53,564 bases of DNA from Rhodovarius crocodyli (GCA_945901085.1 CAMDJV010000026.1:1-53564); one strand, 5' to 3'. Positions 1 to 8,085 are shown, numbered from the stretch's first letter. Translations and numbers: made by a program. Notes: generated from the letters alone by a model not told the origin.

Positions 1-1
1 G

Positions 2-214
2 AATGCAACCCGCATTCTCTCCGCCCTCTCCCCCTGCGCCTTGCAGGGCGCCGCCGGGGCGGCGGCTTATCAATGGATTGCAGGCTATGCCCATCACCGG
101 GCGCATGAGCTGGACTCAGTCATCAACGGCCGCTCGCCGCGGTATGATACGATGATGGAAACCTCCGAACGGTCGGCGGTTATCAATCGAATCCTGAAAG
201 TGGAGCGCAGTTGA
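2..214 (+). CDS. C-terminal fragment of an unrecognised protein
   Basis: An open frame runs in from the left edge and gives about 70 residues before a TGA at 212-214. Codon third positions are mostly G or C, as in the neighbouring genes, and the fragment ends in a charged segment (NRILKVERS). No start is visible because the gene begins outside the window. I recognise no family. A short real gene tail and a chance open frame remain hard to separate at this length. Confidence 0.45.
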   Translation, partial: NATRILSALSPCALQGAAGAAAYQWIAGYAHHRAHELDSVINGRSPRYDTMMETSERSAVINRILKVERS

Positions 215-348
215 GCGGGCGTTAGGCAGGGGCGCGGGCTGATGGCGGCTGGGTTTTCGTTGCTGCCCTAAGGCGGCGATGGGTCTCTCTGCCACGGCCC
301 GGCTCTGCTATGCGGGAGGGGCTCATTCGCCGCAGATGGAACCCGCCC

Positions 349-1497
349 GTGCCTGATCTGTTCAGCCCATTCACGCTTAAGGGCATCACGCTGCGCAACC
401 GCATCGCCATGTCTCCCATGACGATGTATCGCGCGGTTGATGGCTGCATGAGCGATTTTCATCTGATGCTGCTGGGCTCGCGCGCGGCGGGTGGCTTTGG
501 CCTGGTCTTCCCCGAGCAGATTGCGATCACGCCTGATGGCCGCACCTGCACATCCTGCGCGGGCATTTGGGATGACAATCAGGTTGAGGGCCTGGCCCGG
601 GTTACGGCCATGATCAAGGATATGGGCGCCGTTCCTGCCATCCAACTTGGCCATACCGGGCGCAAGGGGAGCGAGACCAAGCCCTGGCACGGCAAAATAC
701 AATTGCCGCCTGACCATGCGGATGGGTGGCAGGTGCGGGGCCCCTCGGCCATTCCCTATGGCGGCCGCTACACCTACCCGGTGCAGGCCATGACGGTGGA
801 GGAGATTCACGACATCCATCGCGCCTATGCCGCAGCCGCACGCCGGGCGCTGGATGCGGGGTTTGAGTGGTTGGAGATGCATTTTGCGCATGGCTATCTC
901 GGCGCCAGCTTTTTCTCGCCCCTCGCGAACCAGCGCAGCGATGCCCATGGCGGCAGCCTGGAGAAGCGCCTGCGCTTCCACCGCGAGGCAATGGACGCCG
1001 TGCGCGCGGTGTGGCCGGAACGCCTGCCGCTGACGATGCGGCTGGGCTCGGATGATTTCAACGAGAAGGGCGTGCAGTTTGAGGATTCAATCTGGGCGGT
1101 GGGTGAGCTGAAGCGCCATGGGCTGGACCTGGCGGATTTGAGCCTGGGGATGAACACCGATGAGGTGAAGGACCTGCCCTTCAAGGAGCTGGGCTTCATG
1201 GTGGAGCGGGCCGCGCGCGTCCGCCGCGCTGTGGATATACCGGTGGGGGTGAGCTGGAATTTGGGGGTCCCGGCGGTGGCGGATAGCGTTATCAGGCAGG
1301 AATTGGTCGATTTGGTCATGCTGGGGCGGCCGGCACTGTCCAACGCCCATTGGCCGGTTTGGGCGGCGCGGGAGCTTGCGCATGCGGACCCGATCTCCCT
1401 CCTGCCGGAAGACTGGGCATGGTGGCTGCGCAACCGGCCGGGCCCGGAAGGCGTGCTGGGCTGGCCGCCGGCGAAGCCTGCAGCCCCCGGTTGCTGA
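349..1497 (+). CDS. NADH:flavin oxidoreductase, Old Yellow Enzyme family
   Basis: Predicted FMN-dependent TIM-barrel ene-reductase of about 382 residues, likely reducing alpha,beta-unsaturated carbonyls with NAD(P)H. Visible family motifs are the N-terminal LFSPFTLKGITLRNRIAMSP, LGHTGRKGS in the first third, and HFAHGYLGASFFSPLANQRS followed by a GGS-type segment in the middle. Position 25 (SPMTMYRA) is Thr, as in classical Old Yellow Enzymes, rather than the Cys of YqjM-type enzymes. I chose the GTG at 349 because MPDLFSPF matches the usual start of the family; an upstream in-frame ATG at 310 would add 13 basic residues. The gene stands alone, so its physiological substrate is not indicated. 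Confidence 0.88.
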   Translation: MPDLFSPFTLKGITLRNRIAMSPMTMYRAVDGCMSDFHLMLLGSRAAGGFGLVFPEQIAITPDGRTCTSCAGIWDDNQVEGLARVTAMIKDMGAVPAIQLGHTGRKGSETKPWHGKIQLPPDHADGWQVRGPSAIPYGGRYTYPVQAMTVEEIHDIHRAYAAAARRALDAGFEWLEMHFAHGYLGASFFSPLANQRSDAHGGSLEKRLRFHREAMDAVRAVWPERLPLTMRLGSDDFNEKGVQFEDSIWAVGELKRHGLDLADLSLGMNTDEVKDLPFKELGFMVERAARVRRAVDIPVGVSWNLGVPAVADSVIRQELVDLVMLGRPALSNAHWPVWAARELAHADPISLLPEDWAWWLRNRPGPEGVLGWPPAKPAAPGC

Positions 1498-1654
1498 AGG
1501 GGCAGGGCAGATCGCCAGCAGAGCCCTCGAAGACTCTGCGGGTGCCCGGAAAGCGCCACAGCACGAATTTCTTCCCGTCTTGCCGCAACAAACAGGATAC
1601 CCAACAACACCTTCTCCAGGCATGACGGGAGAGCATTGGAATCGGGGGGTTTAA

Positions 1655-2458
1655 ATGCGTTTTGCCGGCTTTTACGCGGCGATGCTGCTGACGGGTGGCG
1701 CCGCTGCGGAACAGGCGCCTATCAACCCGGATGCCTTGGCACGCAGCCTGGCCAATCCGCTTGCCGGCAGCACCACCATCAGCACCGAGATGCGGCTGGC
1801 CGCGGGTGAAGGGCAGGGCCGGCACGGCTTGGTCAATGAATTCACCATTCTCCGCCCCTTCAGCCTGCCCGAGGCATGGATGATTGCAACCTTCACCAAA
1901 TTGCCGGTCACCATGATTGCAAATTCTCACCAATATAATGGCTTAGGGGATGTCTCATTCGACGCCTTCCTGGTGACGCCGCCGCGCAACAACCTCTATC
2001 TGGGCCTGGGCTTTACCTCCTCCATGCCTGCAGCCAGCCGGGCGGGCCTGGGTTCGCGCAATTGGGAGGCCGGGCCGGCCGCCGGCCTCTATTATCAGGA
2101 TGATACGATCACGACCGGCCTGCGCTTGAGCCAGCGCTGGACAATGGCCGGGCCCACGAATTACGAGCGGACGACCATCTCAATGCTGAATGCGCAATTC
2201 TCGCTGGGCCTTGGCAATGCCTGGACCACGGGGGTCAGCACCGAACTGCGTTATGATTGGGAGACAAGCGGGCGGTTCCGCTGGACCGTGCCCCTCACAG
2301 CCTCCCTCGGCCGCGTCTTCACGATAAATGACGAGTATGCGGCCGAGCTGAGCGGCCTTGTCACCCATTATGCGCTGACAGGCGGCCCACAGCGTTCCGT
2401 ATGGGAGATCGGGCTGAGCCTGACCTTCGTGATGCCGCGCGGCTTCCTGTTTCGCTAG
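1655..2458 (+). CDS. Putative outer-membrane beta-barrel protein
   Basis: The 267-residue product starts with a signal-peptide-like segment (MRFAGFYAAMLLTGGAAAEQ) and then shows alternating hydrophobic and polar strands rich in Tyr, Trp, Gly and Thr, ending FLFR. This is the pattern of a small outer-membrane barrel of the kind often annotated as a transporter or phenol-degradation MetA-like protein. Examples of strand-like stretches are LYLGLGFTSSM, TTGLRLSQRWTMAG and WEIGLSLTFVM. A G-rich ribosome binding site (GGGGGG) lies a few bases before the ATG. It is followed by the AT-rich repeat locus. The family name and substrate are not determinable from sequence reading. Confidence 0.65.
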   Translation: MRFAGFYAAMLLTGGAAAEQAPINPDALARSLANPLAGSTTISTEMRLAAGEGQGRHGLVNEFTILRPFSLPEAWMIATFTKLPVTMIANSHQYNGLGDVSFDAFLVTPPRNNLYLGLGFTSSMPAASRAGLGSRNWEAGPAAGLYYQDDTITTGLRLSQRWTMAGPTNYERTTISMLNAQFSLGLGNAWTTGVSTELRYDWETSGRFRWTVPLTASLGRVFTINDEYAAELSGLVTHYALTGGPQRSVWEIGLSLTFVMPRGFLFR

Positions 2459-2480
2459 CAGGCTGCTGGCGGCGGAAAAG

Positions 2481-2765
2481 AAAGAGCGAAAGGGCTTTGC
2501 CCTCTCGCGCTCTCGCACCAGGAAAATAATTTTCCTGGACCTTTTATTAATTTTTGGGCCCGCTTAGTTTACAATATTTCGAGGAAAATAAGATAAATTC
2601 TTTTGAATAAATGAATTTATATGTTATTTTATTTTCTGATATATTTATTAAACAAAAAAACTACAAATTAAATATATCATTCTTGAAAAATAAATCAAAC
2701 GAAGGTGCAGGAAACTAAGTGTCCTGCTGGGGTGCTCGAGGGGGCAAAGCCCCTCGATCTTTTTT
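2481..2765 (+). repeat. Composite intergenic repeat, copy 1
   Basis: Left module A contains AAAGAGCGAAAGGGCTTTGC (2481-2500), an AGGGC/GCCCT hairpin at 2491-2503, and ends in the 21-base perfect palindrome at 2518-2538 (10-base arms around one A). An AT-rich core follows. Right module B begins at about 2700 and holds a near-perfect 21-base inverted repeat at 2707-2727 and a strong hairpin at 2737-2756. The same modules in the same order occur on the opposite strand at 44560-44718, where the core is much shorter and different. In both copies A lies nearer the 3' end of a gene transcribed towards the element. Confidence 0.8.
2737..2765 (+). terminator. Rho-independent terminator in repeat module B
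   Basis: CGAGGGGGC and GCCCCTCG form a strong stem with an AAA loop and one extra G, followed after ATC by six T residues at 2760-2765. It could end transcripts from the barrel gene. The second copy of the module keeps the stem but lacks the T run. Confidence 0.65.
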
Positions 2766-2803
2766 CCCGCGCTATCAGTTGTCCAGCCCCTGCCAGATCA
2801 TCT

Positions 2804-2828
2804 GGCTTGGTAAGGCCGCTCGGAACAT
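2804..2828 (+). repeat. 25-base dispersed repeat, copy 1
   Basis: This 25-mer matches 8048-8072 at 21 of 25 positions, including an uninterrupted GCTCGGAACAT end. Both copies lie just past the 3' end region of a plus-strand gene and before a minus-strand gene. The copy here no longer forms the clean hairpin seen at 8041-8060. Confidence 0.45.
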
Positions 2829-2867
2829 CTAGGTTCGTCCCGCGTTTTTCGGCTAAAGCCCCTATAC

Positions 2868-3113
2868 TCAGCGCGCGCCGGCCCGGTTGACCGGTCCACC
2901 GCGATTGGCGCCGCGGCCTGCACCCGCCGCTGGCCTCGCCCCCACACCAGGGGCGCCGACGCCCACGCCAGGCCTCACGCCCACGCCGGGGGCACCCACC
3001 CCGGGGGTAGCGACGCGCACCGCTGCGCGCCGGGCCGGAACCGCCTGCGCCGCAGCCTGCGGCACAGGCAGGGTGGTGGCGACAATCAGGGCCGCAGCGA
3101 ACCATTTCAACAT
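2868..3113 (-). CDS. Small secreted Val/Gly/Pro/Ala-rich protein
   Basis: An 81-residue product with a clear signal peptide (MLKWFAAALIVATT then PVPQAAAQA) followed by a mature part made almost only of Ala, Gly, Val, Pro and Arg. It carries imperfect repeats of the type GVGAPGVGVRPG, giving a basic, probably disordered and elastin-like chain. I chose the ATG at 3113 because AAGGAGA lies just upstream; a longer in-frame start would put the signal peptide internally. It lies 35 bases downstream of another small exported protein on the same strand, so the two may be co-transcribed. No function is assigned. Confidence 0.6.
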   Translation of the reverse strand: MLKWFAAALIVATTLPVPQAAAQAVPARRAAVRVATPGVGAPGVGVRPGVGVGAPGVGARPAAGAGRGANRGGPVNRAGAR

Positions 3114-3148
3114 GGTGTTTCTCCTTTGGGGCAATGGGTTAAGCGGGT

Positions 3149-3424
3149 TCAATTGACTTGGCGCAGGCAAGCACCGGCCGCCTCGGCCGCGCTGCGGGCC
3201 ACGTCACGGCTCATGCTGCCATTCATCACCAGCGGGCGGGCCACGGCGCGCAGCGCGTCAGGCACGGCGGTGCCGCCCACCACAGCTGGCAAGGCGCCAT
3301 CATACAAGGTCTTGCTGGCGGCGGGCAGCGCGGCCGCGCAGCGATCCGCCGCCGCCCTATCGGCCAGGGCAGGCCCGCAGCACATCACCGCAGCCGCCAG
3401 AAGAACGCCAACCAAAACCCTCAT
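3149..3424 (-). CDS. Small exported protein of unknown function
   Basis: The 91-residue product begins with a signal peptide (MRVLVGVLLAAAVMCCGPALA) and continues as an Ala-rich helical mature domain with two cysteines (DRCAAAL and GACLRQ) that could form a disulfide. The ATG at 3424 is preceded by an AAGGGA-type ribosome binding site; the longer open frame upstream has no signal-peptide logic. It is divergent from the serine hydrolase operon and upstream of the Val/Gly-rich protein. I recognise no named family. Confidence 0.6.
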   Translation of the reverse strand: MRVLVGVLLAAAVMCCGPALADRAAADRCAAALPAASKTLYDGALPAVVGGTAVPDALRAVARPLVMNGSMSRDVARSAAEAAGACLRQVN

Positions 3425-3663
3425 CGCCAAAATCCCTTGAATTTGCATATAACAGAATAGACACCTGAGGGGCCAACATTCGCCGGCAAAGCGCCACAGG
3501 TTTTCGTGGATTTTACTTATCATGTTGAGCGATGACGCGCCAGCCGAGCCAATGCCTGGCGGGTGGCGGGCAATGCCCAGCCCTGTGTTGTCTTTCCACC
3601 GCCAAAGGACCTAGGCTTTCCCCAAGCCCGGCGGCAAGCCGGCGCATCATAGGGGAGAACTCG

Positions 3664-4911
3664 ATGAAAACGCTGCTGGCCTGCGCCATGGCGCTCTTTG
3701 CCCTGCCGGCCCTGGCGGCTGACCCGCTGCCGCGGGCCACACCGCAATCACTGGGCTTTTCCGCCGAGCGGCTGGACCGCATCCGCACCACCATGGAGGC
3801 TGATATCGCCCGCGGCCAATTGCCCGGCGCGGTCATTGCCATCGCCCGGCGCGGCCAACTCGCCTATTACGAGGCCTTCGGCCATATCGATGGCGCCCGC
3901 ACCCGGCCCATGCCGCGCGACGCCATCTTCCCTATCGCCAGCATGACCAAGCCCTTGACCGGCGTGGCGCTGCTGACGCTGCTGGAAGAGGGAAAGCTTG
4001 CCATTGGTGACCCCATCACCCGCGTCTTCCCCACCATGGCCAATCGCCGCGTCGCGGTGGATGGCAATCCGGATAACACCGTGCCCGCCACCCGGCCGAT
4101 CACCCTGATCGACCTCGCGCGCCACAGCTCGGGCATCACCTATGGTGCGCGGGGCAATACGGCGCTGCACCGGCTCTATCCTGGGTCCTCCGGCACATCC
4201 TCGCGGCAATTCACCCCCGCCGCCTTCATGGAGCGCCTGGCCAGCCTGCCGCTGCTGCACCAGCCGGGAACAGTGTGGGATTACAGCCTGTCGATCGACG
4301 TTCTCGGCCTGGTGGTGGAGCAATTGACCGAGCAACGGCTGGGCGTGGCGATGGAAAACCGCATTTTCCGCCCGCTCGGCATGGCCGATACCGGCTTCCT
4401 GGTGCCCCCGGCTAACCGCGCCCGCTACGCCACCGCCCTGCCGACCGACCCCATCTCGGGCCAGCCGCAGAATGTGGATATGGGCCTCATCGCGCCGCAA
4501 TTCGAATGCGGCGGCGGCTGCGCCGTCTCCACCGCGGCGGATTATGTCCGCTTCGCCCAGATGCTGCTCAATGGCGGCGCGCTGGATGGCCGGCGGGTGC
4601 TCTCTCGCGCCTCGGTGGCGGAGATGACGCGCGACCACATGCATGCTGGCATTCAGAACAACCTGACCAATACCGAGGGCAATATGGTGAATTGGGGCTT
4701 CGGCCTCACCGTTGCCGTGCGGCGTGAGGGCGGCAGCGCGCTGCTGGGTAATCGGGGCATGTATAGCTGGAACGGCGCCTATGGCACCGCCATGTGGGTG
4801 GACCCCGAGGAGGAGCTGGCCGTGGTGTTCATGGCCGCAACGCCGGGGCTGCTGCGGCAATATTATCGCCGGGTGATCAACGCGCTGGTCTATTCCGCAA
4901 TCGAGGATTGA
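3664..4911 (+). CDS. Serine hydrolase, class C beta-lactamase fold
   Basis: A 415-residue protein with a signal peptide (MKTLLACAMALFALPALAAD), so it should act in the periplasm. The catalytic SxxK motif is S93-M-T-K96 and the second-motif tyrosine is in DYS at Y207, the arrangement of penicillin-binding esterases such as EstB. A canonical KTG triad is not obvious, so an esterase or peptidase role is more likely than beta-lactamase. AGGGGAGAA lies just before the chosen ATG. It is the first gene of a plus-strand run with only four bases before the dioxygenase gene, suggesting it releases the substrate used by that operon. Confidence 0.85.
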   Translation: MKTLLACAMALFALPALAADPLPRATPQSLGFSAERLDRIRTTMEADIARGQLPGAVIAIARRGQLAYYEAFGHIDGARTRPMPRDAIFPIASMTKPLTGVALLTLLEEGKLAIGDPITRVFPTMANRRVAVDGNPDNTVPATRPITLIDLARHSSGITYGARGNTALHRLYPGSSGTSSRQFTPAAFMERLASLPLLHQPGTVWDYSLSIDVLGLVVEQLTEQRLGVAMENRIFRPLGMADTGFLVPPANRARYATALPTDPISGQPQNVDMGLIAPQFECGGGCAVSTAADYVRFAQMLLNGGALDGRRVLSRASVAEMTRDHMHAGIQNNLTNTEGNMVNWGFGLTVAVRREGGSALLGNRGMYSWNGAYGTAMWVDPEEELAVVFMAATPGLLRQYYRRVINALVYSAIED

Positions 4912-4915
4912 TGCG

Positions 4916-5977
4916 ATGACCATCGAAACCCTGCCCCGCCCCATCGCCGCCGCCCATGCCTGGCGCGGCCCCGAGATGGCGGCACGCCAGGATTGGATCC
5001 GCCCGCTGACCGGCGCCGAGATCGCCGCCCTCGATGCCGAGGTGCGCCGGCTCGATGCCAGCGGCATCGACATCGCCGCCATTGGCCCGGCCGATATGCC
5101 GGTGCCCGCCCTGGCCGGCCTCATCGGCGAAATCCGGTGGCAGGTGCTGCATGCGCATGGCTTTATTCTGCTGCGCGGCCTGCCGGTGGAGCGCTGGACC
5201 ACGCGGCAGACCGCCATCGCCTATTTCGGCCTGGGCACGCATCTGGGCGAGCCGGTCTCGCAGAATGGCAAAGGCCATATCCTGGGGCATGTGAAGGATA
5301 TCGGCATGGATTACGCCTCGCCGGTGCATCGCGGCTATCAGACGGCGGCGCGGCTGCCCTACCACACTGATTCGGCCGATGTAGTGGGCTTGCTCTGCCT
5401 CCGGCCGGCGAAGGCGGGGGGGCTCTCCTCCATCGCCAGCTCCGCCGCGCTGTACAACGCCATGCTGGAGCGCCGGCCAGACCTGCTGGCTGAGCTGGTG
5501 CGCCCGGTCTATCGCGACCGCCGTGGCGAAGTGCCAGCCGGTGCCGAGGAATGGTACATCGTCCCCATCTTCAACCCCATGCCCGGCGGCGAGCTGATCA
5601 CCACCTATGTCCGCAGCACCATGCGCAAGGCGCAGCGTTTTCCCCAGGTGCCGCGCAGCACGACCGCGCTGGAAGCGGCCTGCGACATGCTAGACGCCCT
5701 GGCCGAGAGCGATGAATTCCATCTCGACATGGATTTCCAGCCCGGCGATGTGCAGCTGATCAATAATCACTGGGTGCTGCATTCGCGCACCGAATATGAG
5801 GATTTCCCCGAACCCGAGCGGCGCCGGCATCTCTTCCGCCTGTGGCTGGCCTGCGCCGAGGGGCCGGCACTCCCAGAAGTCTTCACCACCACCTGGCAGG
5901 GTGCCAATGCCAATGGCCGGCCGGGCGGTATCCTGGTGCCGGGGGTGGCGCTGAACGCGCCGCTGGAGGCCGAATAG
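4916..5977 (+). CDS. TauD/TfdA-family Fe(II)/2-oxoglutarate dioxygenase
   Basis: Cytoplasmic non-heme iron oxygenase of 353 residues, predicted to hydroxylate or oxidatively cleave a small acid while decarboxylating 2-oxoglutarate. The iron triad is visible as H150-x-D152 (YHTDSADVV) and H289 (WVLHSRTEYEDF), with an Arg-rich segment (RRRHLFRLW, 302-310) supplying the likely 2-oxoglutarate anchor. The family covers taurine, phenoxyacetate and other substrates, and nothing here picks one. The gene follows the serine hydrolase by four bases and precedes a CoA transferase, implying one catabolic transcript. Confidence 0.88.
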   Translation: MTIETLPRPIAAAHAWRGPEMAARQDWIRPLTGAEIAALDAEVRRLDASGIDIAAIGPADMPVPALAGLIGEIRWQVLHAHGFILLRGLPVERWTTRQTAIAYFGLGTHLGEPVSQNGKGHILGHVKDIGMDYASPVHRGYQTAARLPYHTDSADVVGLLCLRPAKAGGLSSIASSAALYNAMLERRPDLLAELVRPVYRDRRGEVPAGAEEWYIVPIFNPMPGGELITTYVRSTMRKAQRFPQVPRSTTALEAACDMLDALAESDEFHLDMDFQPGDVQLINNHWVLHSRTEYEDFPEPERRRHLFRLWLACAEGPALPEVFTTTWQGANANGRPGGILVPGVALNAPLEAE

Positions 5978-6043
5978 CCGCACCGGCCCCCTTCCCTGCC
6001 GCCTGGAATGGCGCAGGATGCGGGCGGGAACCAGGGGAACGCC

Positions 6044-7147
6044 ATGCAGCCCTATAAGGGATTATTCGTGCTCGATGCCGCGCAGGGCATCGCCGGGCCA
6101 TATTGCGGCATGCTGCTGGCCGCAATGGGCGCGGAGGTGGTGAAGCTGGAGCCGCCCAAGGGCGATTGGTCGCGCGGGCTCACCACGCGTGAGGGCTCGC
6201 ACAGCGTGATGAGTTCGGTCTTCAACCGTGGCAAGCGCAGCCTGGTGCTGGACCTGGCCGCCCCCGCCGAGCGCACAAAAGCCCAGGCGCTGATGGCGCG
6301 CGCCGATGTGGTGATAGAGGCGTTTCGCCCCGGCGTGGCCGCGCGCATCGGGCTGGGGCCGGCGCATGCCCGGGCGAATGCGGTCTATGTTTCCATCTCC
6401 GGCTTTGGCCAGAGCGGGCCCTATGCCGAGCGGCCATGCACCGATGCCGTGGCCCAGGCGTTTTCCGGCCTTGTCAGTCAAAATGCCGGCATGGATGGCG
6501 CGCCGCATAAGGTGGGCACCCTGCCGGTGGATATCCACACCGGCATGTCCGCCTTTGCCGCCGTGCAGGCAGCGCTGGCTGACCGGGCGCGCGATACCAC
6601 GCCGCGGCAGCGGGTGCTGGATTGCTCGCTGATGGCCGGGGCGGCCTCGCTGCTTTGCACCTCCATCGCCGAGGCCGGGCTGCTGGGCCGCTTGCCGGCC
6701 GAATTGAACGTGCCCGCCGGCAGCTATCAGGCCGGCGATGGCGCCTGGGTGATGATCGCCCTGGTGCGCGAGGTGGATTGGGTGACGCTGGTGGGCGTGC
6801 TGGGCGCGCCCGCGCTGCTGCAAGACCCCCGCTTCGGCTCTTTCCCGCTACGGGCGCAAAACAAGCCGGCACTGCTGCCGATGCTGCGCGGGATTTTCCT
6901 CACCCGCCCGGCGGCGGAGTGGATTGCGGCGCTGCATGCGGCGGGCATTCTCGCAAGCCGGGTGAATACGGTGCTGGAATGGCTGGAGGATGGGCATGTG
7001 CAGGCCAGCGCCGCCGCGCCCTGCGTCGAGCAGCCGGGGCTGGGAAGCCTGCCTTTGGCCAATCCGCCGGGCCTGGATATTCAGCTCGGCCCCGCCCCGG
7101 CGCTGGGTGAGCATAGCGACGAGATTCTGCGCGAGATGGGAGGCTGA
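6044..7147 (+). CDS. Class III CoA transferase (CaiB/BaiF family)
   Basis: A 367-residue family III CoA transferase that would move CoA from an acyl-CoA to a carboxylic acid substrate. The N-terminal AAQGIAGPYCGMLLAAMGAE and VVKLEPPKGDWSR are typical, and the expected catalytic aspartate is D163 in LPVDIHTGM. I chose the ATG at 6044 because AGGGGAA lies at the right distance; an ATG at 6008 has no such site. The stop overlaps the start of the next gene (TGATG), so translation is probably coupled. With the dioxygenase and dehydrogenase it suggests activation of a short hydroxy or branched acid. Confidence 0.88.
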   Translation: MQPYKGLFVLDAAQGIAGPYCGMLLAAMGAEVVKLEPPKGDWSRGLTTREGSHSVMSSVFNRGKRSLVLDLAAPAERTKAQALMARADVVIEAFRPGVAARIGLGPAHARANAVYVSISGFGQSGPYAERPCTDAVAQAFSGLVSQNAGMDGAPHKVGTLPVDIHTGMSAFAAVQAALADRARDTTPRQRVLDCSLMAGAASLLCTSIAEAGLLGRLPAELNVPAGSYQAGDGAWVMIALVREVDWVTLVGVLGAPALLQDPRFGSFPLRAQNKPALLPMLRGIFLTRPAAEWIAALHAAGILASRVNTVLEWLEDGHVQASAAAPCVEQPGLGSLPLANPPGLDIQLGPAPALGEHSDEILREMGG

Positions 7148-8025
7148 TGATGGCACGCATAGGCTTTGTGGGTCTGGGCAATATGGGGCTGCCTATGGCG
7201 GCGAATCTCTGCCGCGCCGGGCATGCGGTGGTGGGCTTTGACCTCAGCGAGGCCGCCATGACCGGGCTGGAGGCCGCCGGTGGCCGGCGGGCGGTGGATG
7301 CCGCTGGCGTGGCGGCGGGCGCCGAGATGGTGATCACCATGCTGCCGGCCAGCCGGCATGTGCGTGAGGTCTGGCTCGGTGGGTTGGCGGCGGCGGCACG
7401 GGCGGATGCCATCTTTATTGACTGCTCGACCATCGATGTGGCGGCGGCGCGCGAGGTGGCGGCGGCGGTAAACCAGCCGATGCTTGATGCCCCGGTCTCG
7501 GGCGGGGTGATGGGGGCTGAGAATGCCACGCTCACCTTCATGGTGGGGGGCGAGGATTCTGCGGTGGAAGCCGCCCGGCCGGTGCTGGAGGCGATGGGCC
7601 GCAGCATCGTGCATTGCGGCGCCGCCGGGGCGGGCCAGGCGGCCAAGGCCTGCAACAATATGCTGCTGGCGATTTCCATGATCGGCACCTGCGAGGCGTT
7701 TTTGCTGGCGGAAAAGCTCGGCCTCTCGCACCAGGCGCTGTTTGATGTTGCCAGCAAATCCTCTGGCCAGTGCTGGGCGATGACGAGCTATTGCCCGGTG
7801 CCGGGGCCGGTGCCGGCCAGCCCGGCCAATCGCGACTATAAGCCCGGCTTTGCTGGTGCCCTGATGCTGAAGGATCTTGGCCTGGCGCAGGCGGCGGCGG
7901 CGAGCACGGGTGCCTCCACGCCTTTGGGCGCCCGCGCGCTGGAGCTTTATGAGGCGTTCTGCGCCGAGGGTGGGGCGGGTACCGATTTCTCCGGCATCAT
8001 CCAGATGCTGCGCGGGCAGGGGTGA
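7147..8025 (+). CDS. mmsB: 3-hydroxyisobutyrate dehydrogenase
   Basis: NAD-dependent beta-hydroxyacid dehydrogenase of 292 residues. The Rossmann motif is GFVGLGNMGLPMAANL, the substrate motif is DAPVSGGVMGAE, and the catalytic lysine is K167 in GQAAKACNNM. The C-terminal part (CWAMTSYCPVPGPVP and LMLKDLGLAQ) resembles true valine-pathway 3-hydroxyisobutyrate dehydrogenases more than tartronate semialdehyde reductases. Its start overlaps the CoA transferase stop, and a second ATG directly follows the first. As the last gene of the operon it may oxidise a 3-hydroxy acid produced upstream; the exact substrate remains inferred. Confidence 0.85.
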   Translation: MMARIGFVGLGNMGLPMAANLCRAGHAVVGFDLSEAAMTGLEAAGGRRAVDAAGVAAGAEMVITMLPASRHVREVWLGGLAAAARADAIFIDCSTIDVAAAREVAAAVNQPMLDAPVSGGVMGAENATLTFMVGGEDSAVEAARPVLEAMGRSIVHCGAAGAGQAAKACNNMLLAISMIGTCEAFLLAEKLGLSHQALFDVASKSSGQCWAMTSYCPVPGPVPASPANRDYKPGFAGALMLKDLGLAQAAAASTGASTPLGARALELYEAFCAEGGAGTDFSGIIQMLRGQG

Positions 8026-8040
8026 TCAGAGCATTTTCGA

Positions 8041-8060
8041 GCCTTGCGGCTTCGCAAGGC
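8041..8060. terminator. Hairpin between convergent genes
   Basis: GCCTTGCG and CGCAAGGC form a perfect 8-base stem with a GCTT loop. It lies between the mmsB stop and the convergent glcF stop. No long T run follows on either strand, so it may be a weak or bidirectional terminator. Its right half is part of the 25-base repeat shared with 2804-2828. Confidence 0.45.
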
Positions 8061-8072
8061 GGCTCGGAACAT
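8048..8072 (+). repeat. 25-base dispersed repeat, copy 2
   Basis: This sequence is the partner of 2804-2828 with four mismatches and an identical GCTCGGAACAT end. Here its first half is the descending arm of a stable hairpin, which may be the ancestral state. Confidence 0.45.
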
Positions 8073-8085
8073 GGGGGAATAAAAG

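Larger units (their letters stand above)
2459..2867. other. Gene-free AT-rich spacer with repeat element
   Basis: This spacer lies between two convergent genes and I see no gene in it. It contains the composite repeat (2481-2765) whose core, roughly 2539-2699, is strikingly AT-rich with long A and T runs in an otherwise GC-rich window. After the repeat comes a short stretch holding a 25-base sequence shared with 8048-8072. Confidence 0.7.

Noticed and set aside
3532-3663. An N-terminal extension of the serine hydrolase.
   Set aside because: The extension would bury the signal peptide internally, and the ATG at 3664 has an excellent AGGGGAGAA ribosome binding site.
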